64,000 bases of DNA from Paraburkholderia kirstenboschensis. GTDB lineage: Bacteria; Pseudomonadota; Gammaproteobacteria; Burkholderiales; Burkholderiaceae. Each line of letters opens with the position of its first letter. Positions within the stretch are counted from its first letter, which is position 1. The notes beneath the pieces were generated by a model that had not been told where the DNA came from, made no database searches, and saw nothing but the letters and a program-made list of their open reading frames with translations. The DNA lies in NCBI RefSeq assembly GCF_904848585.1, contig NZ_CAJHCR010000002.1, positions 434,001 through 498,000 on the forward strand, written 5' to 3'. Below are positions 1 through 8,328 of this stretch, in pieces. The position numbers were made by a program, and so were the translations under genes.

Positions 1-1
1 C

Positions 2-349
2 GCGGACCACAGACTCGCATTCATCGCGTGCGAGGGAAACGACCGGCTTGTCGTTCTCGATATGCGCACGATGCGTGTGTCGTCGTTGTTCGAGGTCGGA
101 AAGGACCCGGACGTGCTGGCGTACGACGCCTCACTCCATCTTTTGTACGTCGCGGGTGAGGCGGGAGTTCTCTCGATGTTTCGGGTAGAAGCCGGCGCGA
201 TCTCGAAGCTGGGCGACACTCATGTCGGCCCAAATGCACACGTCGTCGCTGTAGACCAAAAGACACATCGTATCTACATTCCGCTCAGGAGCTTAGGCGG
301 CCGCACGATGCTGCGCATTCTCGAACCCCAACGCCAGGATGCCGGTTGA
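2..349 (+). CDS. C-terminal part of a YncE-like beta-propeller protein (partial)
   Basis: The reading frame is open from the left edge and ends at the TGA at 347-349, so only the last 115 residues are present. The visible protein has repeated short units of the kind found in beta-propellers that monitor or bind small molecules: LVVLDMRT near the start, then LLYVAGEAGVLSMF and HVVAVDQKTHRIYIPL. These alternate a hydrophobic strand with a polar turn, as in YncE / cytochrome-cd1-like propeller blades. The start codon and any signal peptide are outside the window, so export and exact role cannot be judged. It is separated by about 190 bases from the histidine kinase gene that follows on the same strand. 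Family assignment is by blade-like pattern only. Confidence 0.6.
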   Translation, partial: ADHRLAFIACEGNDRLVVLDMRTMRVSSLFEVGKDPDVLAYDASLHLLYVAGEAGVLSMFRVEAGAISKLGDTHVGPNAHVVAVDQKTHRIYIPLRSLGGRTMLRILEPQRQDAG

Positions 350-542
350 TGTCTTGTGTCGCTGTAAAGGCAAGCGACAGCACGCATGGCGCCCAATTAT
401 CCGCCCCACGCGGTGCTCGAGCCGTCCGGGATAATCGTGAACAATCTAACGCACGCGATTCAAGGGACGATGTGTGAAACGGTTCACTAACCTGAAAATC
501 CCCGGCTGATATTTTCCCGCAGTACCATGGGCATGGGCAGCA

Positions 543-2735
543 ATGAACGACTTGCGGGAGCCTCCGACCTTGTCAGTCGACAACAACAGTGAGCCGGATG
601 TACCGATGCCGTCGCGCAACTTTGTGGTAACGCGACGCGTGCTTGTCATCGTTCTGGTTTTGTCGGTTGTTGTTCCGCTTGGCTGTCTCGCAGGCTACGG
701 ATACTTTGACTTCCAGCGGCGCGTCGCAGACGCGAGCGACATCGTGGACCGCCTGACCAGGGTTGCCCAGGAACACGCGCTAAAGGTTGTCGATATGAAC
801 AACGAAATCGGAACGCGCATCGTCGAGCTTCTCAATGATGACGATGACGCGGAAGTCCGCAAACACGAGGGTCGCATATATAGCAGGCTCAACACAATTG
901 CAGCGGACTACCCCCAACTTGCTGCGATATCTGTGTTTGGCACAAACGGTGATCTGTTGGCAAGCAGCCGTTTCTTTCCTGCGCCGCGGCTTTCCATCGC
1001 CGGACGCGAAGATTTTCGAGCGGCACTTGCGTCCGCGCCGGCCCCCTATTTCTCCCGGCCTTTATCGGGCAAGGTTATGCAGTCGGACGTCTTTACGACA
1101 AACATGGCCCGGGTCGGCACCGACGGAGATTTTCTCGGCGTTGTCTCCATCGCGCTCAAGCGACAGTATTTCAGCGAATTCTACGCGGACCTGACTAACA
1201 ACAACTCCGCATTGCTCGTTGGGCTTTACCGCCAGGACGGGACCATTCTGGCCAGACTTCCGGACGTGGGAGACCTGCGCAATCCGGCGCCGAATACCCC
1301 CTTTACCGCAGCGCTTGCGGACGCGGTGCAAGTTGGCCGGGTCGATATGATTTCTACCGTTGACGGTGTCGAGAGAATCCTGACGTTTCGGCGCGTGGGA
1401 CGGTATCCACTTTATGTTGCCAGCGGCTACGCCACGGCAGCAATACATGACCAATGGAGCAAACATCTGGCCATCGTGGCTATGTTCACGCTCGCACCGT
1501 GCGTTGGACTCTGGGCACTGATTGTTTTCTCGCTTCGTCAACTGCGAGCTGAGGAAGCGGCATGGAATCACTGGAAAAACGAGTGGACACGGCGTGCTTC
1601 TGCCGAAGCTTCGAGCCGTCAGTTGCGGCGCATGGGGGCGCTAGGAAATCTTGTCGCGCGCGTGGCTCACGACTTCAACAACCTGCTGATGGTCGTGGCG
1701 GCAAATATGGAACTGGCGACCCGAAAAAACTATACGAATGTAAAAAAAGAGGTCACCGCGGTGAAGCGAGCCACAGTGGGGGCGGAAGAACTTGCCCGCA
1801 GACTGATGAGCGTCGCCCGCAAACAGCCTCTGAAGCATGAAGTCGTCGACTTGCCCGCATGGCTCGGGAGCGCCACCAGCATCATAGGCACAGCGCTGAC
1901 AGAAAGAATCGAGTTCACTTTGGACGTAGCGCCGGACACCTGGCTAGTTAAGATAGACGTAACCGAACTGGAGTCAGCGATTCTCAACATCGCCGTCAAC
2001 GCCAGAGATGCCATGCCCGATGGAGGCGTCTTTTCCATCCGATGCAGCAACGTCCGGGGCGCGCAATTCAAGAATGGACTGCCCCCAGGAGAGTACGTGT
2101 TGTTGGCGCTTTCCGATACCGGACAGGGGATGCCTCCATCGGTGAAGGAGCATGCGTTTGAGCCGCTTTTTACCACCAAAGCACTTGGCGCCGGCACCGG
2201 TCTCGGGCTTGCACAGGTACTAGCCACATGCGAGCAGTCCGGTGGAACAGCGATGATAGAGAGCGAGCCAGGTAAAGGAACGACTCTCAAACTTTTCTTG
2301 CCTCGCTATCAAGGGGCGGAAAGTCTGGTAGAAGTGGCTTTGCCCGAACCCATTGCTGCGGCGCCTACGCCGCAGCATGTGTTCGTCGTAGAAGACAACC
2401 TGGAGGTGGCCGCCGGAATCTGCGCCGTCCTGGAGGTGCTCGGATGCACGGTACGACACGTCATGAGGGCCGACGAAGCGCTTGAGGTGCTCGTCAGCGG
2501 CGCCGCATTTGACTTCATACTTTCGGACGTGCATCTGCCCGGAAAGATGAGCGGTATCGACTTTGCCGAACATGTCCGGAGCAGGTGGCCGAAGCAGAAG
2601 TTTGCGTTGATGACCGGCTACGCTGATGAACTTGAGCGCGCAAAGCTGGGCGGGGTGATTGTCCTGGCAAAGCCGTTCAATATCGACGAACTGAGCCTGC
2701 TACTGACCAACAGCAGTACAGTCGCCCGCGTATAG
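543..2735 (+). CDS. Hybrid sensor histidine kinase with C-terminal receiver domain
   Basis: A 730-residue membrane-bound hybrid kinase. A hydrophobic segment lies at about residues 32-56 and a second at about 305-330. Between them is an extracytoplasmic region of about 250 residues, of the Cache-like size and pattern seen in many small-molecule sensors. The phospho-acceptor box reads VAHDFNNLL with His376, the HDFNN variant typical of HWE/HisKA hybrid kinases lacking a long dimerisation helix. An N-box (NIAVNARDAMPDGG), a DTGQGM G1 box and a GTGLGL G2 box of the HATPase domain follow. The last 120 residues form a receiver domain with phospho-acceptor Asp662 in SDVHLPG. No cognate regulator or obvious target operon is adjacent, so the signal is unknown. 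The ATG at 543 is used; an in-frame ATG at 606 would remove a poorly conserved 21-residue lead and cannot be excluded. Confidence 0.9.
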   Translation: MNDLREPPTLSVDNNSEPDVPMPSRNFVVTRRVLVIVLVLSVVVPLGCLAGYGYFDFQRRVADASDIVDRLTRVAQEHALKVVDMNNEIGTRIVELLNDDDDAEVRKHEGRIYSRLNTIAADYPQLAAISVFGTNGDLLASSRFFPAPRLSIAGREDFRAALASAPAPYFSRPLSGKVMQSDVFTTNMARVGTDGDFLGVVSIALKRQYFSEFYADLTNNNSALLVGLYRQDGTILARLPDVGDLRNPAPNTPFTAALADAVQVGRVDMISTVDGVERILTFRRVGRYPLYVASGYATAAIHDQWSKHLAIVAMFTLAPCVGLWALIVFSLRQLRAEEAAWNHWKNEWTRRASAEASSRQLRRMGALGNLVARVAHDFNNLLMVVAANMELATRKNYTNVKKEVTAVKRATVGAEELARRLMSVARKQPLKHEVVDLPAWLGSATSIIGTALTERIEFTLDVAPDTWLVKIDVTELESAILNIAVNARDAMPDGGVFSIRCSNVRGAQFKNGLPPGEYVLLALSDTGQGMPPSVKEHAFEPLFTTKALGAGTGLGLAQVLATCEQSGGTAMIESEPGKGTTLKLFLPRYQGAESLVEVALPEPIAAAPTPQHVFVVEDNLEVAAGICAVLEVLGCTVRHVMRADEALEVLVSGAAFDFILSDVHLPGKMSGIDFAEHVRSRWPKQKFALMTGYADELERAKLGGVIVLAKPFNIDELSLLLTNSSTVARV

Positions 2736-2811
2736 CAAGCGAGAATTCGGCGCAATCCGCGCCCCGCCCTGGCGCATGTCCGGGCCGCGAATTGAGCACG
2801 CTGCGTCAGCG

Positions 2812-3414
2812 TCAGGATGCCAGCTTCGCCGCCAGTTCCGCGACGTGCTTGCCCTGGTAACGGGCAATGTCCAGTTCGTTCGCGCTCGGTTGGCGGCTGC
2901 CGTCGGCACCTGCAAGCGTCGTCGCACCGTAAGGTGTGCCGCCGGTGATTTCGTCCATCTTCGTGAGACCCGCACACGCGTACGGAACGCCGACGATGAC
3001 CATCCCGTGATGAAGAAGCGTCGAGTGGAACGACGAGATTGTGGTTTCCTGGCCTCCGTGCTGCGTGCCGGTCGACGCGAAAACACTACCGATCTTGCCG
3101 ATGAGTGCGCCCTTCATCCACAGGCCGCCGGTCTGGTCGAGAAAATTGCGCATTTGCCCGGCCATATTACCGAAGCGCGTCGGGGTCCCGAAGATGATTG
3201 CGTCATAGTCAGCGAGTTCGTCGATGGTAGCCACGGGCGCGGCCTGGTCCAGCTTGATGCCAGCTGCCATTGCCTGCTCGGCGGGAATCGTTTCGGGTAC
3301 ACGCTTGAGCGTCACGCTCGCACCGGCGAACGACATCGCACCTTCAGCGATAGCATTCGCCATCGTCTCAATGTGACCGTAGGACGAGTAATACAAGACC
3401 AGAATTTTAGGCAT
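2812..3414 (-). CDS. wrbA: NAD(P)H:quinone oxidoreductase, WrbA family
   Basis: A 200-residue flavodoxin-fold quinone reductase of the usual WrbA length, which reduces quinones by two electrons using FMN and NAD(P)H. Family signatures are all present: the FMN-phosphate loop near the N terminus ([13 protein letters not shown]), the [20 protein letters not shown] segment, and [12 protein letters not shown]. The start is the ATG at 3414 because GGAGAAC sits just upstream; a longer frame adds seven unlikely residues. It lies convergent to the histidine kinase and 2 kb from a hydroquinone catabolic operon. The p-benzoquinone reductases of nitrophenol pathways (PnpB) belong to this family, so it may supply hydroquinone from benzoquinone or protect against quinone stress. 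That link is inference; a generic WrbA role is equally possible. Confidence 0.9.
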   Translation of the reverse strand: MPKILVLYYSSYGHIETMANAIAEGAMSFAGASVTLKRVPETIPAEQAMAAGIKLDQAAPVATIDELADYDAIIFGTPTRFGNMAGQMRNFLDQTGGLWMKGALIGKIGSVFASTGTQHGGQETTISSFHSTLLHHGMVIVGVPYACAGLTKMDEITGGTPYGATTLAGADGSRQPSANELDIARYQGKHVAELAAKLAS

Positions 3415-4180
3415 TGAAGTTCTCCAGGTTTGCATGGCGACCCTGAGGGTCGGTTGAGACGGTTGTCAGGCGAGGGGCATACAATTCGCGCCGCCGAAAG
3501 TCCAGGACGTTGGATCCCCTCTTCGCTCGGTAAGGCGTACTGAGCTTGCCAATTTGAGCCAACGTAGTGTTGTCATCAAGGTCAACGCTCGAAGTGGACT
3601 CGGTACGTACGACGATTTCCATGCCCCGCGCGGTTAGGTTCCTGAGGGTGCGTGTGGACGACATCGCGTACTGCTCGCGAAGGTTACGCGAACACCATCT
3701 GTAGTCAATGGCATATCGCGTTACTGTCTGTCACGTTTTAGTTGACGCGGTGCTTGTGGGAAGCAGTACAAAGATCTCTCCTGGCTGGGCGAGTGGCTCA
3801 ACGATTTCATCCGGATCCTGCGCCTGTCGGAACATGTTGTCACGCCGAACGTGACCCCTTGCATGTCTACGAGGGATTCCCCCAAGGAAGCGGATTTCAC
3901 CGTATTCCCTTCGGGGCGACATTCGCGCCGCTCTTCTCAGTGGGCGCCTGGCGCCTGTCGCCATCGATTATTTGCGTTTCGCAAATGGCGTGTTCGCTCG
4001 TTGTTCCATACCCGAAAAGAGAGCTTGCTCCTATTGTCGTGACGTCGGCGAATTGAAATTCACCGCCTCGGTCGGTGGTCGACCATCCTTGCGATTGACG
4101 TCGCACACACAAGACATCTGAGCTGGCTACGCGCAAATGCCCCCGGGGCGCGCCGATGACCAGCGTCCACGGAGACAGAC
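3415..4180. other. Long intergenic region, probably with remnants
   Basis: About 770 bases lie between wrbA and the MFS gene. Short frames exist on both strands, for example 3742-4056 plus and 3731-3964 minus, but none has a good ribosome-binding site, a consistent codon pattern or a recognisable product. One frame (3407-3664 minus) runs into the start of wrbA. It must hold the promoter of wrbA and probably that of the transporter. I see no RNA gene here. Confidence 0.4.
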
Positions 4181-5437
4181 ATGAAATCAGCCGGATGGGA
4201 TACATCCTACGAATGGAAAGCAGTGACGCTGCTGGCGCTTGGCTTTGGGCTGGTTGGCCTGGACCGCTGGCTAATTGCACCGCTGTTTCCGTCGATCATG
4301 AAGGACCTCAACCTCAATGCGCAGGACGTGGGCAATTGCATCGGCGTCCTCGGCCTGTCCTGGGGTGTTTTCGCTGCACTGATGGGCGGCATCTCGGACA
4401 AAGTCGGCCGCAGGAAGGTCCTCATACCTGCCATCATCGCTTTCTCGCTGCTCTCCGGGTTTTCGGGGCTCGCGGGCGGTCTCTTTGGTCTGATAGCCAT
4501 CCGCGGCCTGATGGGCGTCGCAGAGGGCTCCTTCTGTCCCACGAGCTTCGCGGCCACGGCCGATGCGTCGCATCCGCGGCGTCGGGGCTTGAACCTCGGA
4601 CTCCAGCAAAGCGGCTTCGCGCTGTTCGGATTGGCGTTGTCGCCCATTATCGCCACACAGCTGCTCAGTTTCGTGACGTGGCGATGGGTGTTTGCCCTTG
4701 TGGCCATACCTGGTCTGGTTCTCGGGGCGATTATGTTCTTCGTTATCCGTGAACCGAAGGTGACGAGGCGAGCGGGACCGTCGGAACATGCGCCGGCGAA
4801 TCTCGGGCATGTACTCAAGAATCGGAATATCGTGGTCGCAATGGGCGCACTGTGCTGTGCGATGACCGGTGTGTTCGTTCTCGGCGCGCTGCTGCCGCTT
4901 TACCTCACTGGATACCTGTCGCTCGATACACAGAAGATGGGCCTCGTCGTGTCGGCCATCGGCTTTGGTGGCTTTCTGGGGCAGTTCGGGTTGCCCGGTC
5001 TCTCAGACCTGGTCGGTCGTCGGCTTGCAAGCATCGTTGGCTTCGCGGGCACTGCAGTCATGCTCTATATCTTCCGCGGCCTCGGCCCCCAGCCTCTAGT
5101 GCTATTCGCAGTACTGTTCGTTGCTTCGTTCTTCACGCTCGGCCTGGTCTCACTGCTGTCCGGCCCGGTGGCGACCGAGGCCGCGCCAATCGGCCTTGTC
5201 TCGACGTCCATTGGTGCGGTCGTCGGGGTGGGCGAAATTTTCGGAGGAGGCATCGCCCCTGCCATGGGCGGGTACGTCGCAGCGCACTTTGGTATCCAGA
5301 ACATTCTTTGGCTGCCGATGGTTGCAGTTGCCCTTGGCATTCTGGTCAGCATGTTTCTGAAGGAAACCGCACCGGCCGTCCTGCAGCGTCACTCGGACGT
5401 GCGGCCGGAGGTGGCCGCAGCAGAGCAACCGCGGTAA
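4181..5437 (+). CDS. MFS transporter, aromatic-acid type
   Basis: A 418-residue major facilitator with about twelve hydrophobic segments. The loop after helix 2 carries the MFS signature GGISDKVGRRKV, and the symmetrical loop in the second half reads GLSDLVGRR. The early segment LVGLDRWLIAPLFP resembles carriers for aromatic acids and related organic anions. A strong GGAGACA site at 4171-4177 precedes the ATG. The gene reads in the same direction as the LysR regulator and the hydroquinone operon, which suggests it imports the aromatic precursor. The substrate itself cannot be read from sequence. Confidence 0.85.
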   Translation: MKSAGWDTSYEWKAVTLLALGFGLVGLDRWLIAPLFPSIMKDLNLNAQDVGNCIGVLGLSWGVFAALMGGISDKVGRRKVLIPAIIAFSLLSGFSGLAGGLFGLIAIRGLMGVAEGSFCPTSFAATADASHPRRRGLNLGLQQSGFALFGLALSPIIATQLLSFVTWRWVFALVAIPGLVLGAIMFFVIREPKVTRRAGPSEHAPANLGHVLKNRNIVVAMGALCCAMTGVFVLGALLPLYLTGYLSLDTQKMGLVVSAIGFGGFLGQFGLPGLSDLVGRRLASIVGFAGTAVMLYIFRGLGPQPLVLFAVLFVASFFTLGLVSLLSGPVATEAAPIGLVSTSIGAVVGVGEIFGGGIAPAMGGYVAAHFGIQNILWLPMVAVALGILVSMFLKETAPAVLQRHSDVRPEVAAAEQPR

Positions 5438-5659
5438 TTGCCTCGGGTTTGCCGGGACGGGCGAGCAGCGAGGTCAGCACTTGAAAGACAAGCGATGCAA
5501 CTCTTCACGCAAGTGCCGCTACCTCAGAAGTAACCGTCTCCAGTACCGGAGCAATGTGGACAGCCCATCGGCAGCACTCCCGCACAAGCGGCATGCGGGC
5601 TTGAAATCAACGTGAAAATACCTGACGTCTTTTGCAAACGCAGCGAGCCTTCTTGTACA

Positions 5660-5665
5660 TATAAT
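5660..5665 (+). promoter_or_regulatory. Candidate -10 box (TATAAT) of the LysR gene
   Basis: A perfect TATAAT lies 30 bases upstream of the LysR start at 5696 in an AT-rich patch that stands out from the GC-rich surroundings. No good -35 box is found at 16-18 bases, as is common where a LysR regulator controls its own promoter. Confidence 0.4.
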
Positions 5666-5695
5666 TTTACGTTTTCGCTGACGAGAAGGCGCGGT

Positions 5696-6625
5696 ATGGA
5701 CCGGTTCCTGAGCATCGAGGCATTCGTAAGAGTCGCGGAGGCGAGCAGCTTCGCGGAAGCCGCCAGGCAGTTAGGTGTGACAAGTTCGGTGGTGACGAAC
5801 CGCATTCAGCAATTGGAGAAGTTTGTGAATGCGCCGCTCTTCCATCGAAGCACGCGTCATGTGCGGTTGTCTGAAGTTGGCGAGGCCTTCTATCGCGAGT
5901 GCGCCGAGGTGGTTGGCCGTGTCAACGAGTTGACTGACCAGATGCGCGAACTTCGCGCGACGCCGACCGGACGACTACGTATCCAGATGCTTCCCGGTTT
6001 CGCGCTCGGTCACTTTGGTGCTCCGTTGGTTGAATTCAATCGACGATACCCGGGCATCCAGCTCGACATTATTGTCAACGACCGGGTCGTAGACCCTGTC
6101 GAAGAGGGATTCGACATCGCATTCCAGATTTTCCCGCCGATTTCGGAATCACTCATCGAGCGGCGGCTATTCACGGTGCGGCGCCTCTTTTGCGCTTCGC
6201 CCGCCTACCTTGCGGAGCATGGTGCCCCGCAACATCCGCGCGAATTATTGCAGCACACAACAGCACTCTATTCGGGCTACCCCTCACGCAACCGCTGGAC
6301 GATGACACACGGCGAAGAGGTGGTCGAAATGGAGTTGCCAGGCATGATTCGCTCAAATTCGGTGCACTTGCTGCGGGAATATGCGCTTGCAGGTGGGGGC
6401 CTTGTTTGTCTGCCAACTCTTGTTGCAAGCGATGCGCTTGTTGCCGGTACGTTGCTGCCCGTCTTGAGCGAATATCAACTGGCGCCCCTTAGCTTCGCAG
6501 CGGTCTACCCCGAGACGCAGCGACAGGCCTTGAAGGTCAGGGCGTTGGTCGAATTTTTGGTCGAACACATTGGAAGCGAGCCCGCATGGGACGCACCCCT
6601 GCTGGAGCGTGGCTGGGTGCGGTGA
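5696..6625 (+). CDS. LysR-family regulator, probably of the hydroquinone operon
   Basis: A 309-residue LysR-type transcription factor. The N-terminal winged helix-turn-helix is clear (FAEAARQLGVTSSVVTNRIQ at about residues 18-37), followed by LFHRSTRHVRLSEVGEAFY and a periplasmic-binding-protein-like effector domain. The start at 5696 is chosen because GAGAAGG lies just upstream and the protein then begins in the usual LysR way (MDRFLSIEAFVRVAE). The gene lies immediately upstream of, and codirectional with, the hydroquinone catabolic operon, which starts 114 bases downstream. It is the obvious candidate for its activator, with an aromatic such as hydroquinone as inducer. The effector is inferred from position only. 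Confidence 0.9.
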   Translation: MDRFLSIEAFVRVAEASSFAEAARQLGVTSSVVTNRIQQLEKFVNAPLFHRSTRHVRLSEVGEAFYRECAEVVGRVNELTDQMRELRATPTGRLRIQMLPGFALGHFGAPLVEFNRRYPGIQLDIIVNDRVVDPVEEGFDIAFQIFPPISESLIERRLFTVRRLFCASPAYLAEHGAPQHPRELLQHTTALYSGYPSRNRWTMTHGEEVVEMELPGMIRSNSVHLLREYALAGGGLVCLPTLVASDALVAGTLLPVLSEYQLAPLSFAAVYPETQRQALKVRALVEFLVEHIGSEPAWDAPLLERGWVR

Positions 6626-6702
6626 ATCGCTTGATTATTCGGGAAACGCAAACGCCGTAATCGCCGTACCGTAGCTTGTTGCTGCCGCCCCTTGCCCCTA
6701 AA

Positions 6703-6726
6703 GTTGAACGTAACAAACGGTTCAAC
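6703..6726. promoter_or_regulatory. Inverted repeat upstream of the dioxygenase operon (operator candidate)
   Basis: GTTGAAC (6703-6709) and its exact complement GTTCAAC (6720-6726) are separated by 10 bases and end just before the GGAGACA ribosome-binding site at 6730. It could be a LysR binding site (T-N11-A-like geometry) or a hairpin in the mRNA leader. Confidence 0.4.
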
Positions 6727-6739
6727 ACAGGAGACAGCA

Positions 6740-7234
6740 ATGACCGACACGGCATACCACACCGTCTTTGGCTCACTCGACAGCTACAAGAAGGGTGAGA
6801 TTGAAATCACTAGCGGCAGCGCTCATCACTACGCCTTCTCGAACGTCTTCGACGTGGGATCCAGATCGGCCCCTTACGTTAAGGTGGTCGCCGGCAAGAA
6901 TCTCGAATATGTCATTGAAGTGATGCGTACCGAAGGCCAGTCGCCATGGTTCGCCTGCGCACACGACGAGTTCACCATTCAGATGGATGGCGAAGTCCAG
7001 ATCGAATTCATCAAGCTCGATGTCCCGCCAAAGTCAGGCCGAGGGACCGTGAATGCTGGTGCGCAGCCCGCTGGCCGCAAGATGGGGCACGTTGTCCTGC
7101 GCAAGGGGCATCAAGCGCTGCTTCCCGCCGGCTGTGCATACCGCTTCACTGCCGCGGAACCCGGCGTCGCACTGGTGCAGACGATTCTAGGTGAGTTGTC
7201 CGTAGAAAAGTGGGCAGACATCTGTCTCCATTGA
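6740..7234 (+). CDS. hapC: Hydroquinone 1,2-dioxygenase, small subunit
   Basis: A 164-residue cupin-like protein (about 18 kDa), matching the small subunit of the two-component Fe(II) hydroquinone dioxygenases known from 4-hydroxyacetophenone (hapCD) and nitrophenol catabolism. That enzyme opens hydroquinone between the hydroxyl-bearing carbon and its neighbour to give 4-hydroxymuconic semialdehyde. Visible features are a central beta-rich core with WFACAHDEFTIQMDGEV and a C-terminal cupin stretch (HVVLRKGHQALLPAGCAYRF). The start at 6740 is preceded by GGAGACA; a frame extension to 6692 has no site. It is the first gene of the operon and lies 42 bases before the large-subunit gene. The symbol follows the Pseudomonas fluorescens ACB naming. 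Confidence 0.85.
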   Translation: MTDTAYHTVFGSLDSYKKGEIEITSGSAHHYAFSNVFDVGSRSAPYVKVVAGKNLEYVIEVMRTEGQSPWFACAHDEFTIQMDGEVQIEFIKLDVPPKSGRGTVNAGAQPAGRKMGHVVLRKGHQALLPAGCAYRFTAAEPGVALVQTILGELSVEKWADICLH

Positions 7235-7276
7235 CCCTTGCGACAGCCGCTATTCGAATATCACAGGAGACAAGTT

Positions 7277-8296
7277 ATGGCCACCCTCGAAAACTTCGAC
7301 AATCCCGCAGGCTTTGCTGCCGATACGGTACGCTCCAGCGAACCCAGTCCCGTCACCGGTTACCGCAGCTTCCAGCTCGGTGAATTCAACTTCCAGCGTG
7401 ACGAGTACTTCGTGAAAATCAGCTGGCCGGCGAAAGGACAGACTCGCACGCACGCTGTGCCGGCGGACGCATTCCTTCGGGCGATGATGCGTGATGTGGC
7501 GTGGGGCTTTTTTTATGGCTGGGTCAATTTCGACCACGTTTTCGGCACTCGCAACCATTACGGCAAGGTGGACGTTTACGCGGGCACCTTCAACGGTATT
7601 CTGAAAGAAGCCGGGGTTGACTACACCGAGACCTTTGAGACGCCGACCATCATGGCAACCTTCAAAGCTATGCTGCACGACTGGACGAACGAAGGGTTCG
7701 ACCCATTCGCGGCCCCAGACGAAACCGGCACGGCATTCGGGCGTAAGCACGGCGACAACGGTTCGGCAATCGAACGCACACGCATCGCGACGCGCCGGAT
7801 GCCCGGCCTTGAAGGTGACTCGCCGCTGCGCGACGAACTACCCGTCAACCGAGCCTTCCTGGACGTCGCCCAGGACGAGCCGGAAGTTCACGTCGAGCCG
7901 GGCTTCGAAGGCGAATTGCACGCCTTCAACCTCTTCAAATATCTTTCTCGCTCTGACGTGACGTGGAATCCCTCAGTCACGTCGGTTTGCGGCCCCAGCC
8001 TGTTTTGCCCGACCACCGAAGAGTTCATTCTGCCGGTGTTTCATGGCAATGACCGCGTCGAATGGTTTCTGCAGTTGTCCGATGAAATCGTATGGGACAT
8101 CGGCGACAAGAACACCGGTGCGCCCCGTGCGCGAATCACAATGCGTGCGGGTGATATATGCGCGATGCCCGCCGACATCCGGCATCAAGGCTATTCGACG
8201 AAGCGCTCAATGCTGCTGGTCTGGGAGAACGCGACGCCGAACCTTCCCCAGCGATACGAGAGTGGCGAGCTTGCTCCCTACCCTATCGAATTCTAA
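7277..8296 (+). CDS. hapD: Hydroquinone 1,2-dioxygenase, large (catalytic) subunit
   Basis: A 339-residue protein (about 38 kDa) fitting the large subunit of hydroquinone 1,2-dioxygenase. The C-terminal half forms a cupin-like region with LPVFHGNDRVEWF, including His256, and later MPADIRHQGYSTKR, including His303. These two histidines, with a nearby Asn or Glu, are the likely Fe(II) ligands; that assignment is my inference from spacing in the family. The start at 7277 is chosen because GGAGACA sits at 7266-7272; the frame can be extended to 7238 without support. It follows the small subunit and precedes the dehydrogenase that handles its product, so the first two steps of hydroquinone breakdown are translated in order. 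Confidence 0.87.
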   Translation: MATLENFDNPAGFAADTVRSSEPSPVTGYRSFQLGEFNFQRDEYFVKISWPAKGQTRTHAVPADAFLRAMMRDVAWGFFYGWVNFDHVFGTRNHYGKVDVYAGTFNGILKEAGVDYTETFETPTIMATFKAMLHDWTNEGFDPFAAPDETGTAFGRKHGDNGSAIERTRIATRRMPGLEGDSPLRDELPVNRAFLDVAQDEPEVHVEPGFEGELHAFNLFKYLSRSDVTWNPSVTSVCGPSLFCPTTEEFILPVFHGNDRVEWFLQLSDEIVWDIGDKNTGAPRARITMRAGDICAMPADIRHQGYSTKRSMLLVWENATPNLPQRYESGELAPYPIEF

Positions 8297-8328
8297 GCGG
8301 CAGGCCAGCAATATATCCAGGACGATTC

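Noticed and set aside
3407..3664. 85-codon minus-strand frame upstream of wrbA
   Set aside because: Overlaps the wrbA start in another frame, has no ribosome-binding site and no recognisable product.
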